64,000 bases of DNA, from contig NZ_CP042467.1 of assembly GCF_007993755.1 (NCBI RefSeq), positions 4,860,001 to 4,924,000 on the forward strand, in the 5' to 3' direction. This stretch comes from Microvenator marinus (lineage in GTDB: Bacteria > Myxococcota_A > Bradymonadia > Bradymonadales > Bradymonadaceae). The notes beneath the pieces are model-generated. The model was not told the origin of the DNA. It did not search any database and saw nothing but the letters and a program-made list of their open reading frames with translations. Below are positions 1 to 9,134 of the stretch, in pieces (the stretch's first letter is position 1; each line of letters opens with the position of its first letter). A program made the position numbers and the translations under genes.

Positions 1-1
1 T

Positions 2-1315
2 CTTCTTCGAACCGAAGGAAGGGAGGAGCTCTGGGCAATCATGGACTTTGCGCAGCCCAGTCTTCTGAGTTCCAAAGCAGACTTTAAGGCAAGGTATGAA
101 GAGCCGATCGAGCGACGCGGGCCAGAAGGGGACCAGGCGGCCCAAGGGTTGCTCGCTGCGTTGGGCAATCATTATCTGCGCCGAACCAAGGAGGAGGAGC
201 TCGCTGATCAGCTTCCGAACAAGACTCACCAGGTGTTTGAAGCACCGATGAGCCCCCAACAGTTCGAGATTTACGATGCGGTCAGACGCTGGTATGTGGC
301 AACTCAGCAAGGCCCTCTGCCCGCGATTAGCGGACTGATTATGGCCTGTGCGCATCCACTCGCCGTCAACCCGGATGTCTTAGAGGCCGTGGGATATTCG
401 AAGAGCTTCACGCAGGAGACCCAAGGCGCGGAGCTCATGGAGATGAGTGCCAAGTTCGCGTATCTTCGCGAGGCTCTGGAGCATGTCGCGAGCGCCGGTG
501 AAAAGGCGATCTTGTTCACCCGCTTTAAGGACTTACAGCTCTTGCTCCAGCGCTTCTTGACTGGTGAGTTCAAGATTCATCCTCGAATCGTGAATGGGGA
601 AGTGGCTGGAAATTCCCGACAGTCGCTCATCGATCGCTTCAATGAGGGCAAGGGGTTTGGTTGCATCATCATGTCGACGGATGCGGCGGGCGTGGGTGTG
701 AACGTGACCGGTGCGAATCATGTGTTCCATGTGACGCGCCCCTGGAATCCGGCCAAAGAGATGCAGGCCACAGACCGCGCTTATCGTATTGGACAGACGC
801 GCGACGTGACCGTCCACCTCCCAGTGGTGATGCACCCGACGTTGAATTCACTGGATAAGTTGCTCCATGACCTTTTGGAGAGCAAGCGCGAGCTAGCCAC
901 CCAGGTGATTCGACCGAGCGGCTCCCTGGACATCACATGGGAAGATCTCGAAGAAGGACTGGGAACGGTGGCATCGCACGAGACAGTGGAGTCGGTCCTT
1001 CCCTCCAACCTACCGTCCTTCAAAACTCCAGAGCTCGTTTTGAACCTCCTTGAGAGTCCTGTCTTGCGCGAACGTCTCGACCGACACGGCGTTCAGGGGA
1101 ACGACTTGAAGGTGGTTCTTTCATTTGCGCTCGAACGTGAAGGGCGCACCACCGTTTCCCAACTCGCACGTTGTATGAATCGCGACGAGAGTAGGGTCGC
1201 CAGAATGATCTCGCCACTCATGAACGTGCTGAATCGCGACGGCTACATGGTGCTGAGGCGTGAAGAGGGCTTGCTACACTTGAACAAAGACCTCCTTCAT
1301 CAACAATTTGCGTGA
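2..1315 (+). CDS. SNF2-family helicase/translocase, C-terminal part (5' end outside window)
   Basis: The reading frame is open to base 2, so this is the 3' part of a longer gene. The first residues, including LWAIMDFAQPSLL, match the region after motif III of SWI2/SNF2 ATPases. A complete helicase C-terminal lobe follows: AILFTRF, then STDAAGVGVNV (motif V) and ATDRAYRIGQTRDV (motif VI, with its arginines). These proteins use ATP to move along double-stranded DNA. The last 90 or so residues form a likely winged helix ending in NVLNRDGYMVL and LLHQQF. From memory, similar tails occur at the ends of PglZ and helicase proteins of BREX phage-defence systems; this is recollection, not a search. 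The gene ends in a likely terminator and is followed by DUF262 genes on the same strand. The helicase call is firm; a defence role is inferred. Confidence 0.9.
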   Translation, partial: LLRTEGREELWAIMDFAQPSLLSSKADFKARYEEPIERRGPEGDQAAQGLLAALGNHYLRRTKEEELADQLPNKTHQVFEAPMSPQQFEIYDAVRRWYVATQQGPLPAISGLIMACAHPLAVNPDVLEAVGYSKSFTQETQGAELMEMSAKFAYLREALEHVASAGEKAILFTRFKDLQLLLQRFLTGEFKIHPRIVNGEVAGNSRQSLIDRFNEGKGFGCIIMSTDAAGVGVNVTGANHVFHVTRPWNPAKEMQATDRAYRIGQTRDVTVHLPVVMHPTLNSLDKLLHDLLESKRELATQVIRPSGSLDITWEDLEEGLGTVASHETVESVLPSNLPSFKTPELVLNLLESPVLRERLDRHGVQGNDLKVVLSFALEREGRTTVSQLARCMNRDESRVARMISPLMNVLNRDGYMVLRREEGLLHLNKDLLHQQFA

Positions 1316-1346
1316 AGCCTAGGAATTGACCCAGTATCTTTAGCTC

Positions 1347-1376
1347 CGGCATGAAACGTGCCGCCTCTTCTTTTTT
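1347..1376 (+). terminator. Candidate rho-independent terminator after the SNF2 helicase
   Basis: A five-base-pair stem (CGGCA/TGCCG, loop of seven) is followed after a short pyrimidine stretch by six T residues. It lies 30 bases past the helicase stop codon and would separate that gene from the DUF262 pair. The stem is short and the T run is slightly displaced, so the call is moderate. Confidence 0.5.
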
Positions 1377-1467
1377 ACCGTTTGCGCTTGTTGAACTCCA
1401 GGAACCTTGACACTCTCGAGCAAACAAATCAAAGCGCCGGAGCCGAGGTTCGGCGGTTGGAGGATAT

Positions 1468-3243
1468 GTGGCAGAACTGAGACTGAGGTCCGTCGGAGAC
1501 CTTCTGAACGAACGATTTTTCGTTCCAGACTATCAACGTGGATACCGATGGACGAAACGGGAGGTGGAAGCCCTGCTCAACGATGTGGAAGCTTTCTACA
1601 AAGAGAGTAAGAAGAATACATCCGGCAGTAGCTTCTACTGCCTGCAACCGATCGTGGTTAGCCCCCGTGAAGACGGCTCTTGGGAGTTGATAGATGGGCA
1701 GCAGCGACTGACCACAATACTACTGATTTTGCGTGAGTTGGGCGGATTAGCCCCGGGACTGTTGAGCTCGGTTTTCAGCGTCGAATATGAAACGCGAATG
1801 GATAGCCACGGCTATCTGATGGATCCACAAGAGTCGCTTAAGGATGCAAACATCGATTTCGCCCATATCTATGACACGTGGGCCGTCATCCGAGAGTGGG
1901 TCAGTAGCCGCGGAACGATGAACCTGCATCTTCTAACCACGTTCATTCAGCCGGATGATGAGGGGCCAAATGTGCGCGTGATATGGTATGAGTTGGATCA
2001 GAGCCAAAAGCCTGCGGAAGCCTTTATTCGCCTAAACATGGGCCGAATTCCTCTAACGAATTCAGAGTTGATTCGAGCCCTTTTCTTGAGTGAAAGTAAT
2101 GATTTGCACAGCTCCGAGCGTAACCAGATCGCCCAAGATTGGGATCTCTTGGAGAAGCAACTTCATCGCGATGAGTTTTGGTACTTCTTGCAGAACAGCT
2201 CGTCGCGTTCCACACGGATTGAGTTTCTCTTTGATCTATTTGTTCGCGTGAACTCGACCGAGGAGTTTGCAAAGGGCGACCAATTGCAGACGTTCTTGGA
2301 GTTTCAAAAATTGTTTGAGTCCGGAGACGTTCGCATCCTCTGGAAGGATTTTAAACACATGGCGGCCACACTGGAGGAATGGTTTGAGGATCGCACGCTC
2401 TTCCATCTGGTGGGTTTCTTGACCACAAGTGCTGAAGATGAGCGAAAGGGGAAAGATTGGCTAGTGAAACTCCTGAATCGCAGGCAATCCTTAAATCGGC
2501 GGGCATTTGAACGCTACGTACTGAAAGAGATTTGGAAGGTTTTTCAGGTTCAGACACACGTTCCAGAAGAAGGATTGTTCTCAAGGTTGATGGAGCATCT
2601 TGAGGAACTCTCGTACGATGAAAGCCGCGACCGAAGAGCGATTCGTGCAACGCTCTTGCTATTCAATATCGCCGAAATGCTTCAGAACGATGGTTCGAAC
2701 CACCGTTTTCATTTTGGGGCTTTGGTCAACGATCGATGGGATATTGAGCATGTGCGTTCAGTGGCGGAGTACATTCCCGGAAGTCCAGCCGACAGACGAG
2801 CATGGTTGGAGCGTGCTTGCGATTTTCTCGCAACCGTGGAGCAGGCTGCCCCCCTCAAGCAGGAGGTTGAAATGGCCATTGAAAAAGGTCTCGCTGACGA
2901 CGCGCTCTTCGAACACCTCTTCATGGGAATTCGTGAAGTCGCAAGAGAATCGGGAGATTTTGGCGATGGCAACTCGATCTCCAATTTGGTTTTGCTCGAT
3001 AGCAGCACCAATCGGGGATACAAGAATTCAATCTTTCCGGTGAAACGATTGTCCATCATTGGGCTGGACTTCGAGGGGCAATTTGTTCCGCCTGCTACCC
3101 GTAATGTCTTCCTGAAATACTACACCAAGACGCCGTCGCAATTGATGTATTGGGACGAACAAGACCAGGAAGAGTATTGGAAGACGATGTTGAGCACGTT
3201 TGAACGTTTCTTCGAACCCCTCACTTTTCAGGAGCGAGTATGA
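1468..3243 (+). CDS. DUF262 + DUF1524 protein, GmrSD-like type IV restriction enzyme
   Basis: The protein has 591 residues. The N-terminal DUF262 domain shows PDYQRGYRW at 20-28 and DGQQRLTT at 76-83; in GmrS and SspE this ParB-like fold binds and hydrolyses nucleotides. The C-terminus carries a DUF1524 His-Me-finger pattern: WDIEHV with His428, then SNLVLLD (Asn506) and a second Asn near 515. This is the usual GmrD nuclease signature. The fused protein is therefore probably a nuclease-competent GmrSD-type enzyme that acts on modified phage DNA. A GTG start is supported by GGAGG four bases upstream. The stop overlaps the next DUF262 gene by four bases (ATGA), so the two are translationally coupled. 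Family assignment is firm; the target modification is unknown. Confidence 0.9.
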   Translation: MAELRLRSVGDLLNERFFVPDYQRGYRWTKREVEALLNDVEAFYKESKKNTSGSSFYCLQPIVVSPREDGSWELIDGQQRLTTILLILRELGGLAPGLLSSVFSVEYETRMDSHGYLMDPQESLKDANIDFAHIYDTWAVIREWVSSRGTMNLHLLTTFIQPDDEGPNVRVIWYELDQSQKPAEAFIRLNMGRIPLTNSELIRALFLSESNDLHSSERNQIAQDWDLLEKQLHRDEFWYFLQNSSSRSTRIEFLFDLFVRVNSTEEFAKGDQLQTFLEFQKLFESGDVRILWKDFKHMAATLEEWFEDRTLFHLVGFLTTSAEDERKGKDWLVKLLNRRQSLNRRAFERYVLKEIWKVFQVQTHVPEEGLFSRLMEHLEELSYDESRDRRAIRATLLLFNIAEMLQNDGSNHRFHFGALVNDRWDIEHVRSVAEYIPGSPADRRAWLERACDFLATVEQAAPLKQEVEMAIEKGLADDALFEHLFMGIREVARESGDFGDGNSISNLVLLDSSTNRGYKNSIFPVKRLSIIGLDFEGQFVPPATRNVFLKYYTKTPSQLMYWDEQDQEEYWKTMLSTFERFFEPLTFQERV

Positions 3244-5534
3244 CTACATTCTTGGATGTTGTGAAAGAGGGCGGCATTCGTATCCCACTGCTCCAACGCG
3301 ATTATGCGCAAGGCCGCGAAGAGAATACACAAGTTCGCGAGTCTTTTCTGGATGCACTCGCTGAAGCCATTCGAGATGCTACGGGCAAGACCCTGAATTT
3401 GGATTTTGTTTATGGCCGGCGGTCAGACGGCTTTCTGGAGCCGCTAGACGGCCAACAACGTCTCACGACGTTGTTCTTGTTGCACTGGTATCTGGCCAGT
3501 CGCAATGGAGCTCAATCGGATTTCCGGGCTGTGATGTGGGATGGACACCATGCGAAGTTTTCCTACCTGACGCGACCGAGTGCACGCGATTTCTTCGACC
3601 GGCTGGTAGAGCAACCATTGGATATCTCCAGTTTGTCTCAAATGGATTCCGTTCAAAGCACTATTCGTGATCAAAACTGGTTCTTATTGGCTTGGTTGAG
3701 AGACCCTACTGTGAGAGGTGTTCTTACCGTGATTGATGCGATTCACCAGCGACTACACGATCTGGAGGATGGTTATTCCAGGCTAGTAAACGCCTCGCCG
3801 ATTGAGTTCCAATACCTGCCGCTGGACGAGTTCAATCTGTCGGATGACCTCTACATCAAGATGAATGCGAGAGGAAAGGCACTAACCCCCTTTGAGATTT
3901 TCAAGGTCCAAATTGAAGAGTTTGTTAAAGGGTGTTTTCAAGGCGAGCTCTACCCGGGATCGGCCTTTTCTTGGGCTCAATACTTTAGCCTAAAAATGGA
4001 CACTGACTGGACGGACATTTTCTGGAAGCACCGCGTTGGTGGAAGTAACGAGGTCGATCGGCAGTTTCTGAACTTCTTTAAGCTCTTCGGACTAGTGAGT
4101 TTGGTCGATTCGGGCCGCGACAACACCTTACTTGCTGCAGATCTCACATCTTTTCTGAGGAAGCCTGTTTCGCTGCAGTCTCTGCGTGAGTTGGGCCTAC
4201 TTGATCGTGCATTTGTTGAGCGCCTGGCGGACCTCTTGAATCGACTCGCTGCATCCGGCGAGGAACTCAGTTACCTAGGCCGCAGCGACTATTACGACGA
4301 AGTGGCTGACTTTGCGGAGATCCTGAATACCGGCGAAGGTTCAATGAGTGATTGGGTGAAGCGATACGCCTACTTTGCTTTCTTGCTCTCCCAGAAAGAC
4401 CGTGAGTTAAATCCAGATGCATTCCATGAGTGGATGCGCTTGGTTTGTAACCTTGTTCATGCTTCAGAGATTGAGCGTTATGACCGTTTTGCAAACGCCC
4501 TCTTGGCTGTCCAAACTCTCGCCAGTTACGGCGAGGGCGATCAGCTTCTGGAGCGCGTCGCAACGTGCGAGGTGATTGGCGGTCTGAACCAACAGCAGCA
4601 ACGCGAAGAACGTATCAAGGCCAGCCTAATTTTGACGCCTTTTCAGTGGAGACCGCTGATTGAGAAAGCAGAGACCCACGAGTATTTTCGAGGCCAAGTC
4701 GAATTCTTAATGCAGTTTTCTGGGATTTACGGTGTTTGGAGTCTTGATCGTTCATGGGATGAGAAAGAACACAAAGACTTCCAGCGAGCTTTTGAGTTCT
4801 GGTTTGAGCGCGCGAGGGAGGTGTTCCCTGTCGAGGGTCGCTTCGAAGATTTTCTGTGGGAGCGCGCGCTCTTGTGCAAGGGGGATTATCTGCTTGATTA
4901 TAAATACAACAAGAATCTCTTGAAGGATTCAGACCGTGATGTGAGCTGGAAGCGCTTGCTAAGGGCAGATACCCAGACAGAGAGCAGGGAAGCAAAGCGC
5001 GACTTGGTAAAGGAAGTGCTCTCTGAGTTTGACCCGAGGGAACCCGTTGGTTCTCTGCAGGCCACTATCCAAAATGGTGTTGGAGGTGCGGACGAGAGTG
5101 TGCTGTGGCGGAAAATGCTGGTCGAGCATCCCAATCTGATCAGGTTTTGTGGAAAGCGATGTTTGAGGTTTGAAGACGTAAACATCTATCTCTTAACAAA
5201 AACACGCAGAAGCGGTTACCATTCCGAGCTTGCCACGCATTGGCTGTCACAAGAGTTCCAAAGGGACAATGAGGGCTTTCAACCGCTCCAATGTGTCTAC
5301 CAAACTTCCAACACTGGGTATACCGAACCTCACGCGGTTTTCTCTTATAAGACTTCGACTCTAAAGGTTTTGGGGAACTGGCCGAAAGTAGGGATACTCA
5401 TCGATGGACCGGACTTTCCAGACGACATGTTCGCTGTATGGCAACCTACGAGCAACGCTCTTCCAGTGAAGTCGCCTGAGGAGTGTCGAGCACTACTTCT
5501 CAAATGGGCTGAGTATTTGAGGTCACAGAGTTGA
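3240..5534 (+). CDS. Second DUF262 protein with a long uncharacterised C-terminus
   Basis: The protein has 764 residues and its start overlaps the upstream DUF262 gene by four bases. The N-terminal DUF262 core is complete: LLQRDYAQG near 17-25 and DGQQRLTT at 70-77, plus a later KMNARGKALTPFEIFK segment typical of the family. Unlike its partner, I see no IEH...N-type DUF1524 nuclease signature. The last 400 or so residues are rich in Trp, Arg and Asp/Glu and match nothing I recognise. Proteins of this sort can be a sensor or regulator for a partner nuclease, but that is inference. The two DUF262 cores are clearly related yet divergent, so this is not a recent duplication. A strong hairpin terminator follows 24 bases after the stop. 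Confidence 0.88.
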   Translation: MTTFLDVVKEGGIRIPLLQRDYAQGREENTQVRESFLDALAEAIRDATGKTLNLDFVYGRRSDGFLEPLDGQQRLTTLFLLHWYLASRNGAQSDFRAVMWDGHHAKFSYLTRPSARDFFDRLVEQPLDISSLSQMDSVQSTIRDQNWFLLAWLRDPTVRGVLTVIDAIHQRLHDLEDGYSRLVNASPIEFQYLPLDEFNLSDDLYIKMNARGKALTPFEIFKVQIEEFVKGCFQGELYPGSAFSWAQYFSLKMDTDWTDIFWKHRVGGSNEVDRQFLNFFKLFGLVSLVDSGRDNTLLAADLTSFLRKPVSLQSLRELGLLDRAFVERLADLLNRLAASGEELSYLGRSDYYDEVADFAEILNTGEGSMSDWVKRYAYFAFLLSQKDRELNPDAFHEWMRLVCNLVHASEIERYDRFANALLAVQTLASYGEGDQLLERVATCEVIGGLNQQQQREERIKASLILTPFQWRPLIEKAETHEYFRGQVEFLMQFSGIYGVWSLDRSWDEKEHKDFQRAFEFWFERAREVFPVEGRFEDFLWERALLCKGDYLLDYKYNKNLLKDSDRDVSWKRLLRADTQTESREAKRDLVKEVLSEFDPREPVGSLQATIQNGVGGADESVLWRKMLVEHPNLIRFCGKRCLRFEDVNIYLLTKTRRSGYHSELATHWLSQEFQRDNEGFQPLQCVYQTSNTGYTEPHAVFSYKTSTLKVLGNWPKVGILIDGPDFPDDMFAVWQPTSNALPVKSPEECRALLLKWAEYLRSQS

Positions 5535-5557
5535 AGAATGCCTTGCTGATTGTTTTT

Positions 5558-5578
5558 GGCACGTAGCGTGCCGGTTTT
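5558..5578 (+). terminator. Rho-independent terminator after the DUF262 pair
   Basis: A perfect six-base-pair stem (GGCACG/CGTGCC) with a three-base loop is preceded by five Ts and followed by GGTTTT. It closes the DUF262 transcription unit, making the downstream CARF gene probably a separate unit or one reached only by read-through. Confidence 0.65.
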
Positions 5579-5703
5579 CCATTTTGTGCTAGAACTGTAC
5601 TTGCCGAACCTTCGGAACATTGGCAGAATTCTGGAAACGACTCGATTCAAGGAATCATTCTAGGGGCGAACTTTCGCGGGCGCCCTACCATGCGGGCGAA
5701 CTG

Positions 5704-6306
5704 ATGACCAAGAAAGTACTCGTTACATGGGTGGCTGTGGGGAACGATCCCTATGAGTTCGACAAGCAGTCGCAGCGATATCGAGAGGTAAACGGGGCGA
5801 AGTTAGTCGGGCCGACGTTGTCGCTCTTGGAGGGCGAGTATTCGCATTTGAGGACGCAGATCCACGATGTCGTTCTTCTTTACAGAGATATTCATAGCTC
5901 TGAACGAGAAAAACATGCTGTTCGGGACCTTCGGGCGGAGCTGAAGAAGCGTGATATCAAGGTCCATCCAAAGGCGTGGGGTGGTGTGGACCCAACGGAT
6001 CACAAAGCCATCTTTGAATTCCTGCGCAAAGCAATCCCTGAAATTCGAAACGATTTTCCAGAGGCCGAGCTGGTCGTGCACGTGAGTCCCGGGACCCCCG
6101 CGATGCATACCGTGTGGGTGTTGATGGCGGAGACGGGGTTCATAGACCCGCCCTTTCAGATTGTGCAGTCAAAACGGGAATCGGAGAGGCGCGGTCTCGA
6201 GGCCCTTTGCCATGAAGTTCGTGGTGATGCGAATCGCGTCCGTATAGGTCATCCGAATCATACCGCACTTTTCGTCTACACCAAGCGGCCTGCGATTCGT
6301 TGGTAG
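5704..6306 (+). CDS. Stand-alone RtcR-type CARF-domain protein, effector domain missing
   Basis: The protein has 200 residues counting from ATG 5704, chosen because the conserved part begins KVLVTWV; an in-frame start at 5620 would add 28 residues with no recognisable content. The order of motifs follows the N-terminal sensor of RtcR-type sigma54 activators: GPTLSLL, DVVLLYRDI, then HVSPGTPAM at 126-134, followed by an ESERRG segment where those proteins pass into their AAA+ module. Here the chain ends about 40 residues later in an unrelated tail, and only 167 bases separate its stop from mutS. CARF domains bind cyclic oligonucleotides or RNA ends. The protein is either a genuine stand-alone sensor or a remnant of a regulator. 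No clear ribosome binding site is seen. Confidence 0.75.
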   Translation: MTKKVLVTWVAVGNDPYEFDKQSQRYREVNGAKLVGPTLSLLEGEYSHLRTQIHDVVLLYRDIHSSEREKHAVRDLRAELKKRDIKVHPKAWGGVDPTDHKAIFEFLRKAIPEIRNDFPEAELVVHVSPGTPAMHTVWVLMAETGFIDPPFQIVQSKRESERRGLEALCHEVRGDANRVRIGHPNHTALFVYTKRPAIRW

Positions 6307-6387
6307 GAGAGATCGCCCAGCTGCGTCGTAAGCGCTAAAACACTGCCACTCGAGCCAGGGTTATCGCTCAGAGTTTCGTAAGGGTGA

Positions 6388-6414
6388 TTGCCGTTGGAGG
6401 GCGTCTTATATTAT
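6388..6414 (+). promoter_or_regulatory. Candidate sigma70 promoter for mutS
   Basis: TTGCCG and TATTAT are separated by 15 bases, which is shorter than ideal. The predicted transcript would start near 6421, leaving a leader of about 50 bases before the preferred mutS start. The upstream gene ends at 6306, so mutS needs its own promoter somewhere in this gap. Confidence 0.3.
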
Positions 6415-6473
6415 GACTCGTCATCCCCTACGCTCGACGATTGGGTCGGAGCCTGGACGCGAGGAGACGAGTC

Positions 6474-9134
6474 TTGAAAGTTACGCCGATGCTGCAGCAG
6501 TACCTGGATGCGAAGGCGAGGTACCCGGAAACGATCGTGTTTTTCCGCATGGGGGATTTTTACGAGATGTTCTTTGAGGACGCGGTGACCGCGGCTCGGG
6601 AGCTGGGGTTGACGCTTACTGCGCGCAATAAAGGTGAGGAGGATGAGGTCCCGATGGCTGGGTTTCCGCATCATTCCTCGGGGCCCTATATCTCGGCGCT
6701 GATCGAGCGCGGCATGGCGGTTGCGATTTGTGAGCAGCTCGAGGATCCGTCGCAGACTAAGGGGCTAGTGAAGCGCGACGTGGTTCGCGTGATCACGCCT
6801 GGTCTTGTGATGGACCCAGACTCGTTGGATGCGCGCACTCCGAATTACGTGGCGAGTGTGTACGGTGGGCAGAGTGGGTTCGGGGTGGCGTCGTTGGATG
6901 TTTCGACCGGTACGTTTCGTGCCACCTTTGTGCCGGACCATCTGGGCCTGGTGGCCGAGCTCGCCCGGCTTGGTGCGCGTGAGGTCATCTCTAACCCGTT
7001 GGCGTCTGAGGTGCTTGAGGCCCGTAAGACCAAGGGTTTTTTGCGCCCAAAGGACGAGGCGTTTTTTGAGAGTGACGAGGCGGAGTTTTCGTCTGGCTTG
7101 AGGATCGAGCGCGATTTGATGATGGACGGCCTTTTCTTGGACGAGAAAGAGGTCACGAAGCTTCTGCAACCTTTGCGGGCGCAAAAGGGCATGGATGCTA
7201 CGCTCTCGGCCTCTTGCGGCATCCTTCGCTACCTCGCCCAAACTCAGCGAGGCATCCCCACGCATATCCGCGCTGTGGAGTTCTACGAAGTTGGGCAATA
7301 TCTTGTTCTGGATGACTCGACGCGCGCCAATCTGGAGCTCACTGAGACGCTGATGGGCGGCAAGCGGGTGGGCAGTCTGCTCAATACCATAGATAAGACG
7401 GTGAGTGCGGCAGGTGGGCGCCTCTTGCGCCATTGGATGAACTATCCGCTGGTGGATCCAAAGCCGTTGAATTTCAGGCTCGATTCGGTTTCGGAATTCG
7501 TCAAGAAGACGGTGGTTCGTGAGGATTTGCGCCTTGCGCTAGACGGCGTCTACGACCTTGAGCGGCTCTGTGGGAGGATTTCGTCGGGGAACGCGAACGC
7601 GCGCGACTTGAAGGCGCTCTCGAACACCATCTCGGCCATTGCTCCCATCAAGGCCTTGCTTGCCGAGGTTGAGTCTACGCTTTTGGTAAATCTTACGACG
7701 CGGCTCGATACCTTTGACGATCTTCGTGAACGGCTCGAGGGGGCGATCGTGGCGAGCCCGCCGGTGTCGCTGAACGAGGGCGGGATATTTGAGCGTGGGT
7801 TTTCGGCGGACCTCGACGAGCTCATCGACCTTACCGACCACGGCAAAGACTGGATGCTCGCCTACGAGGCCAAAGAGAAAGAGCGGACTAAGATTTCAAG
7901 CCTGAAAGTCCGCTACAACAAGGTCTTTGGCTACTATGTGGAGATTACCCGGGCGAATCTGGACATGGTGCCGGACGACTATATCCGCAAGCAAACGCTG
8001 GCGAATGCCGAGCGCTACTTCACCTCCGAGCTCAAGGAGATGGAGGACAAGATTCTTGGAGCTGAGGACCGGCGCAAAGAGCTCGAATACCGGCTATTTG
8101 AAAGGCTTAGAAACGAGGTGGCAGGGCAGATTCCGGCATTGCTCTCGGCCGCACAGATTCTAGCGGAGCTCGATGTGTTGGCGGCCTTTGCTGAGCTCGC
8201 GCTGCGGCATGATTACGTGCGACCCGAAGTGGATGATGGGACACGTATTGTGATCGAGGAAGGTCGGCACCCGGTGGTGGAGAGGACCCTCGATTCGGAG
8301 CGATTCGTCCCAAACAGCGTGAATCTCGATACGCAATCGTCGTTCCTGCAGATCATCACCGGTCCGAATATGGCGGGTAAATCTACGGTGATTCGGCAGG
8401 TTGCGCTGATTACTTTGATGGCTCAGATGGGGTCCTTTGTGCCAGCGAAGACGGCGCATATCGGTACGGTGGACAAGATCTTTAGCCGTGTCGGAGCCAG
8501 TGATAATCTCGCGAAAGGGCAGTCGACCTTCATGGTGGAGATGACCGAAACCGCGCATATTCTTCAGCTTGCGACGGCTCGAAGCCTTGTGATTTTGGAC
8601 GAGATCGGGCGCGGTACCTCTACCTTCGATGGCCTTTCAATCGCCTGGGCTGTGGCTGAACATCTTCACGATCGCGTGCGTGCGAAGACCATGTTTGCCA
8701 CGCACTATCACGAGTTGACCGAGCTCGCCCGCACTATGGAAGGCGCCAAGAATATGAGTATCGCGGTCAAGGAGTGGAACGACGATATCATCTTCTTAAG
8801 AAAGCTCGTGGAGGGCCAGGCTAACCGCTCCTATGGCATTCAGGTTGGGCGCCTGGCCGGGCTGCCTGAGACGGTGGTGGCGCGCGCGAAGCAGGTCCTC
8901 GAGAATCTGGAGTCTGGACGCCTTGATGAGCGAGGTGTGCCGGTGGTTGCGCGCGGTCAGGCTCCGCGGGTCACACCGATCAACAACCCGAACCAACTCA
9001 CGCTCTTTGGTCAACGAAACCCGGCAGAAGTTGCGGTCATCGAGAAATTGGGGTCTCTTGATATCAATGCACTTACGCCGCTCGAGGCCCTGAATGCGCT
9101 CTCAGAAATGAAGCGAGTTATGGAGGAGACATGA
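6474..9134 (+). CDS. mutS: DNA mismatch repair protein MutS
   Basis: This is a full-length MutS of 886 residues from the TTG at 6474. That start has GGAG seven bases upstream and gives the canonical beginning KVTPMLQQY; a TTG at 6441 would add 11 atypical residues. The mismatch-reading Phe-Tyr-Glu lies at 29-31 inside FFRMGDFYEMFFEDA. The ABC-type ATPase has Walker A GPNMAGKST at 630-638, then STFMVEM, the Walker B stretch VILDEIGRGTS and the TFATHYHEL-like His region (FATHYHEL). MutS recognises mismatches and small loops and recruits MutL. The stop overlaps the next gene by four bases, so a lipoprotein is coupled to mutS translation, which is an odd partner. A second paralogue, mutS2, is at 51593. 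Confidence 0.98.
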   Translation: MKVTPMLQQYLDAKARYPETIVFFRMGDFYEMFFEDAVTAARELGLTLTARNKGEEDEVPMAGFPHHSSGPYISALIERGMAVAICEQLEDPSQTKGLVKRDVVRVITPGLVMDPDSLDARTPNYVASVYGGQSGFGVASLDVSTGTFRATFVPDHLGLVAELARLGAREVISNPLASEVLEARKTKGFLRPKDEAFFESDEAEFSSGLRIERDLMMDGLFLDEKEVTKLLQPLRAQKGMDATLSASCGILRYLAQTQRGIPTHIRAVEFYEVGQYLVLDDSTRANLELTETLMGGKRVGSLLNTIDKTVSAAGGRLLRHWMNYPLVDPKPLNFRLDSVSEFVKKTVVREDLRLALDGVYDLERLCGRISSGNANARDLKALSNTISAIAPIKALLAEVESTLLVNLTTRLDTFDDLRERLEGAIVASPPVSLNEGGIFERGFSADLDELIDLTDHGKDWMLAYEAKEKERTKISSLKVRYNKVFGYYVEITRANLDMVPDDYIRKQTLANAERYFTSELKEMEDKILGAEDRRKELEYRLFERLRNEVAGQIPALLSAAQILAELDVLAAFAELALRHDYVRPEVDDGTRIVIEEGRHPVVERTLDSERFVPNSVNLDTQSSFLQIITGPNMAGKSTVIRQVALITLMAQMGSFVPAKTAHIGTVDKIFSRVGASDNLAKGQSTFMVEMTETAHILQLATARSLVILDEIGRGTSTFDGLSIAWAVAEHLHDRVRAKTMFATHYHELTELARTMEGAKNMSIAVKEWNDDIIFLRKLVEGQANRSYGIQVGRLAGLPETVVARAKQVLENLESGRLDERGVPVVARGQAPRVTPINNPNQLTLFGQRNPAEVAVIEKLGSLDINALTPLEALNALSEMKRVMEET

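Noticed and set aside
1468-6306. Insertion of the defence genes by a recent mobile element
   Set aside because: I found no transposase, integrase, tRNA or flanking repeat in the window; the left border is outside it, so it cannot be tested here.
6307-6473. A C-terminal remnant of a sigma54 activator between the CARF gene and mutS
   Set aside because: A short frame encoding EIAQLRRKR follows the CARF stop, but 167 bases cannot hold an AAA+ domain and the match is too short to mean anything.
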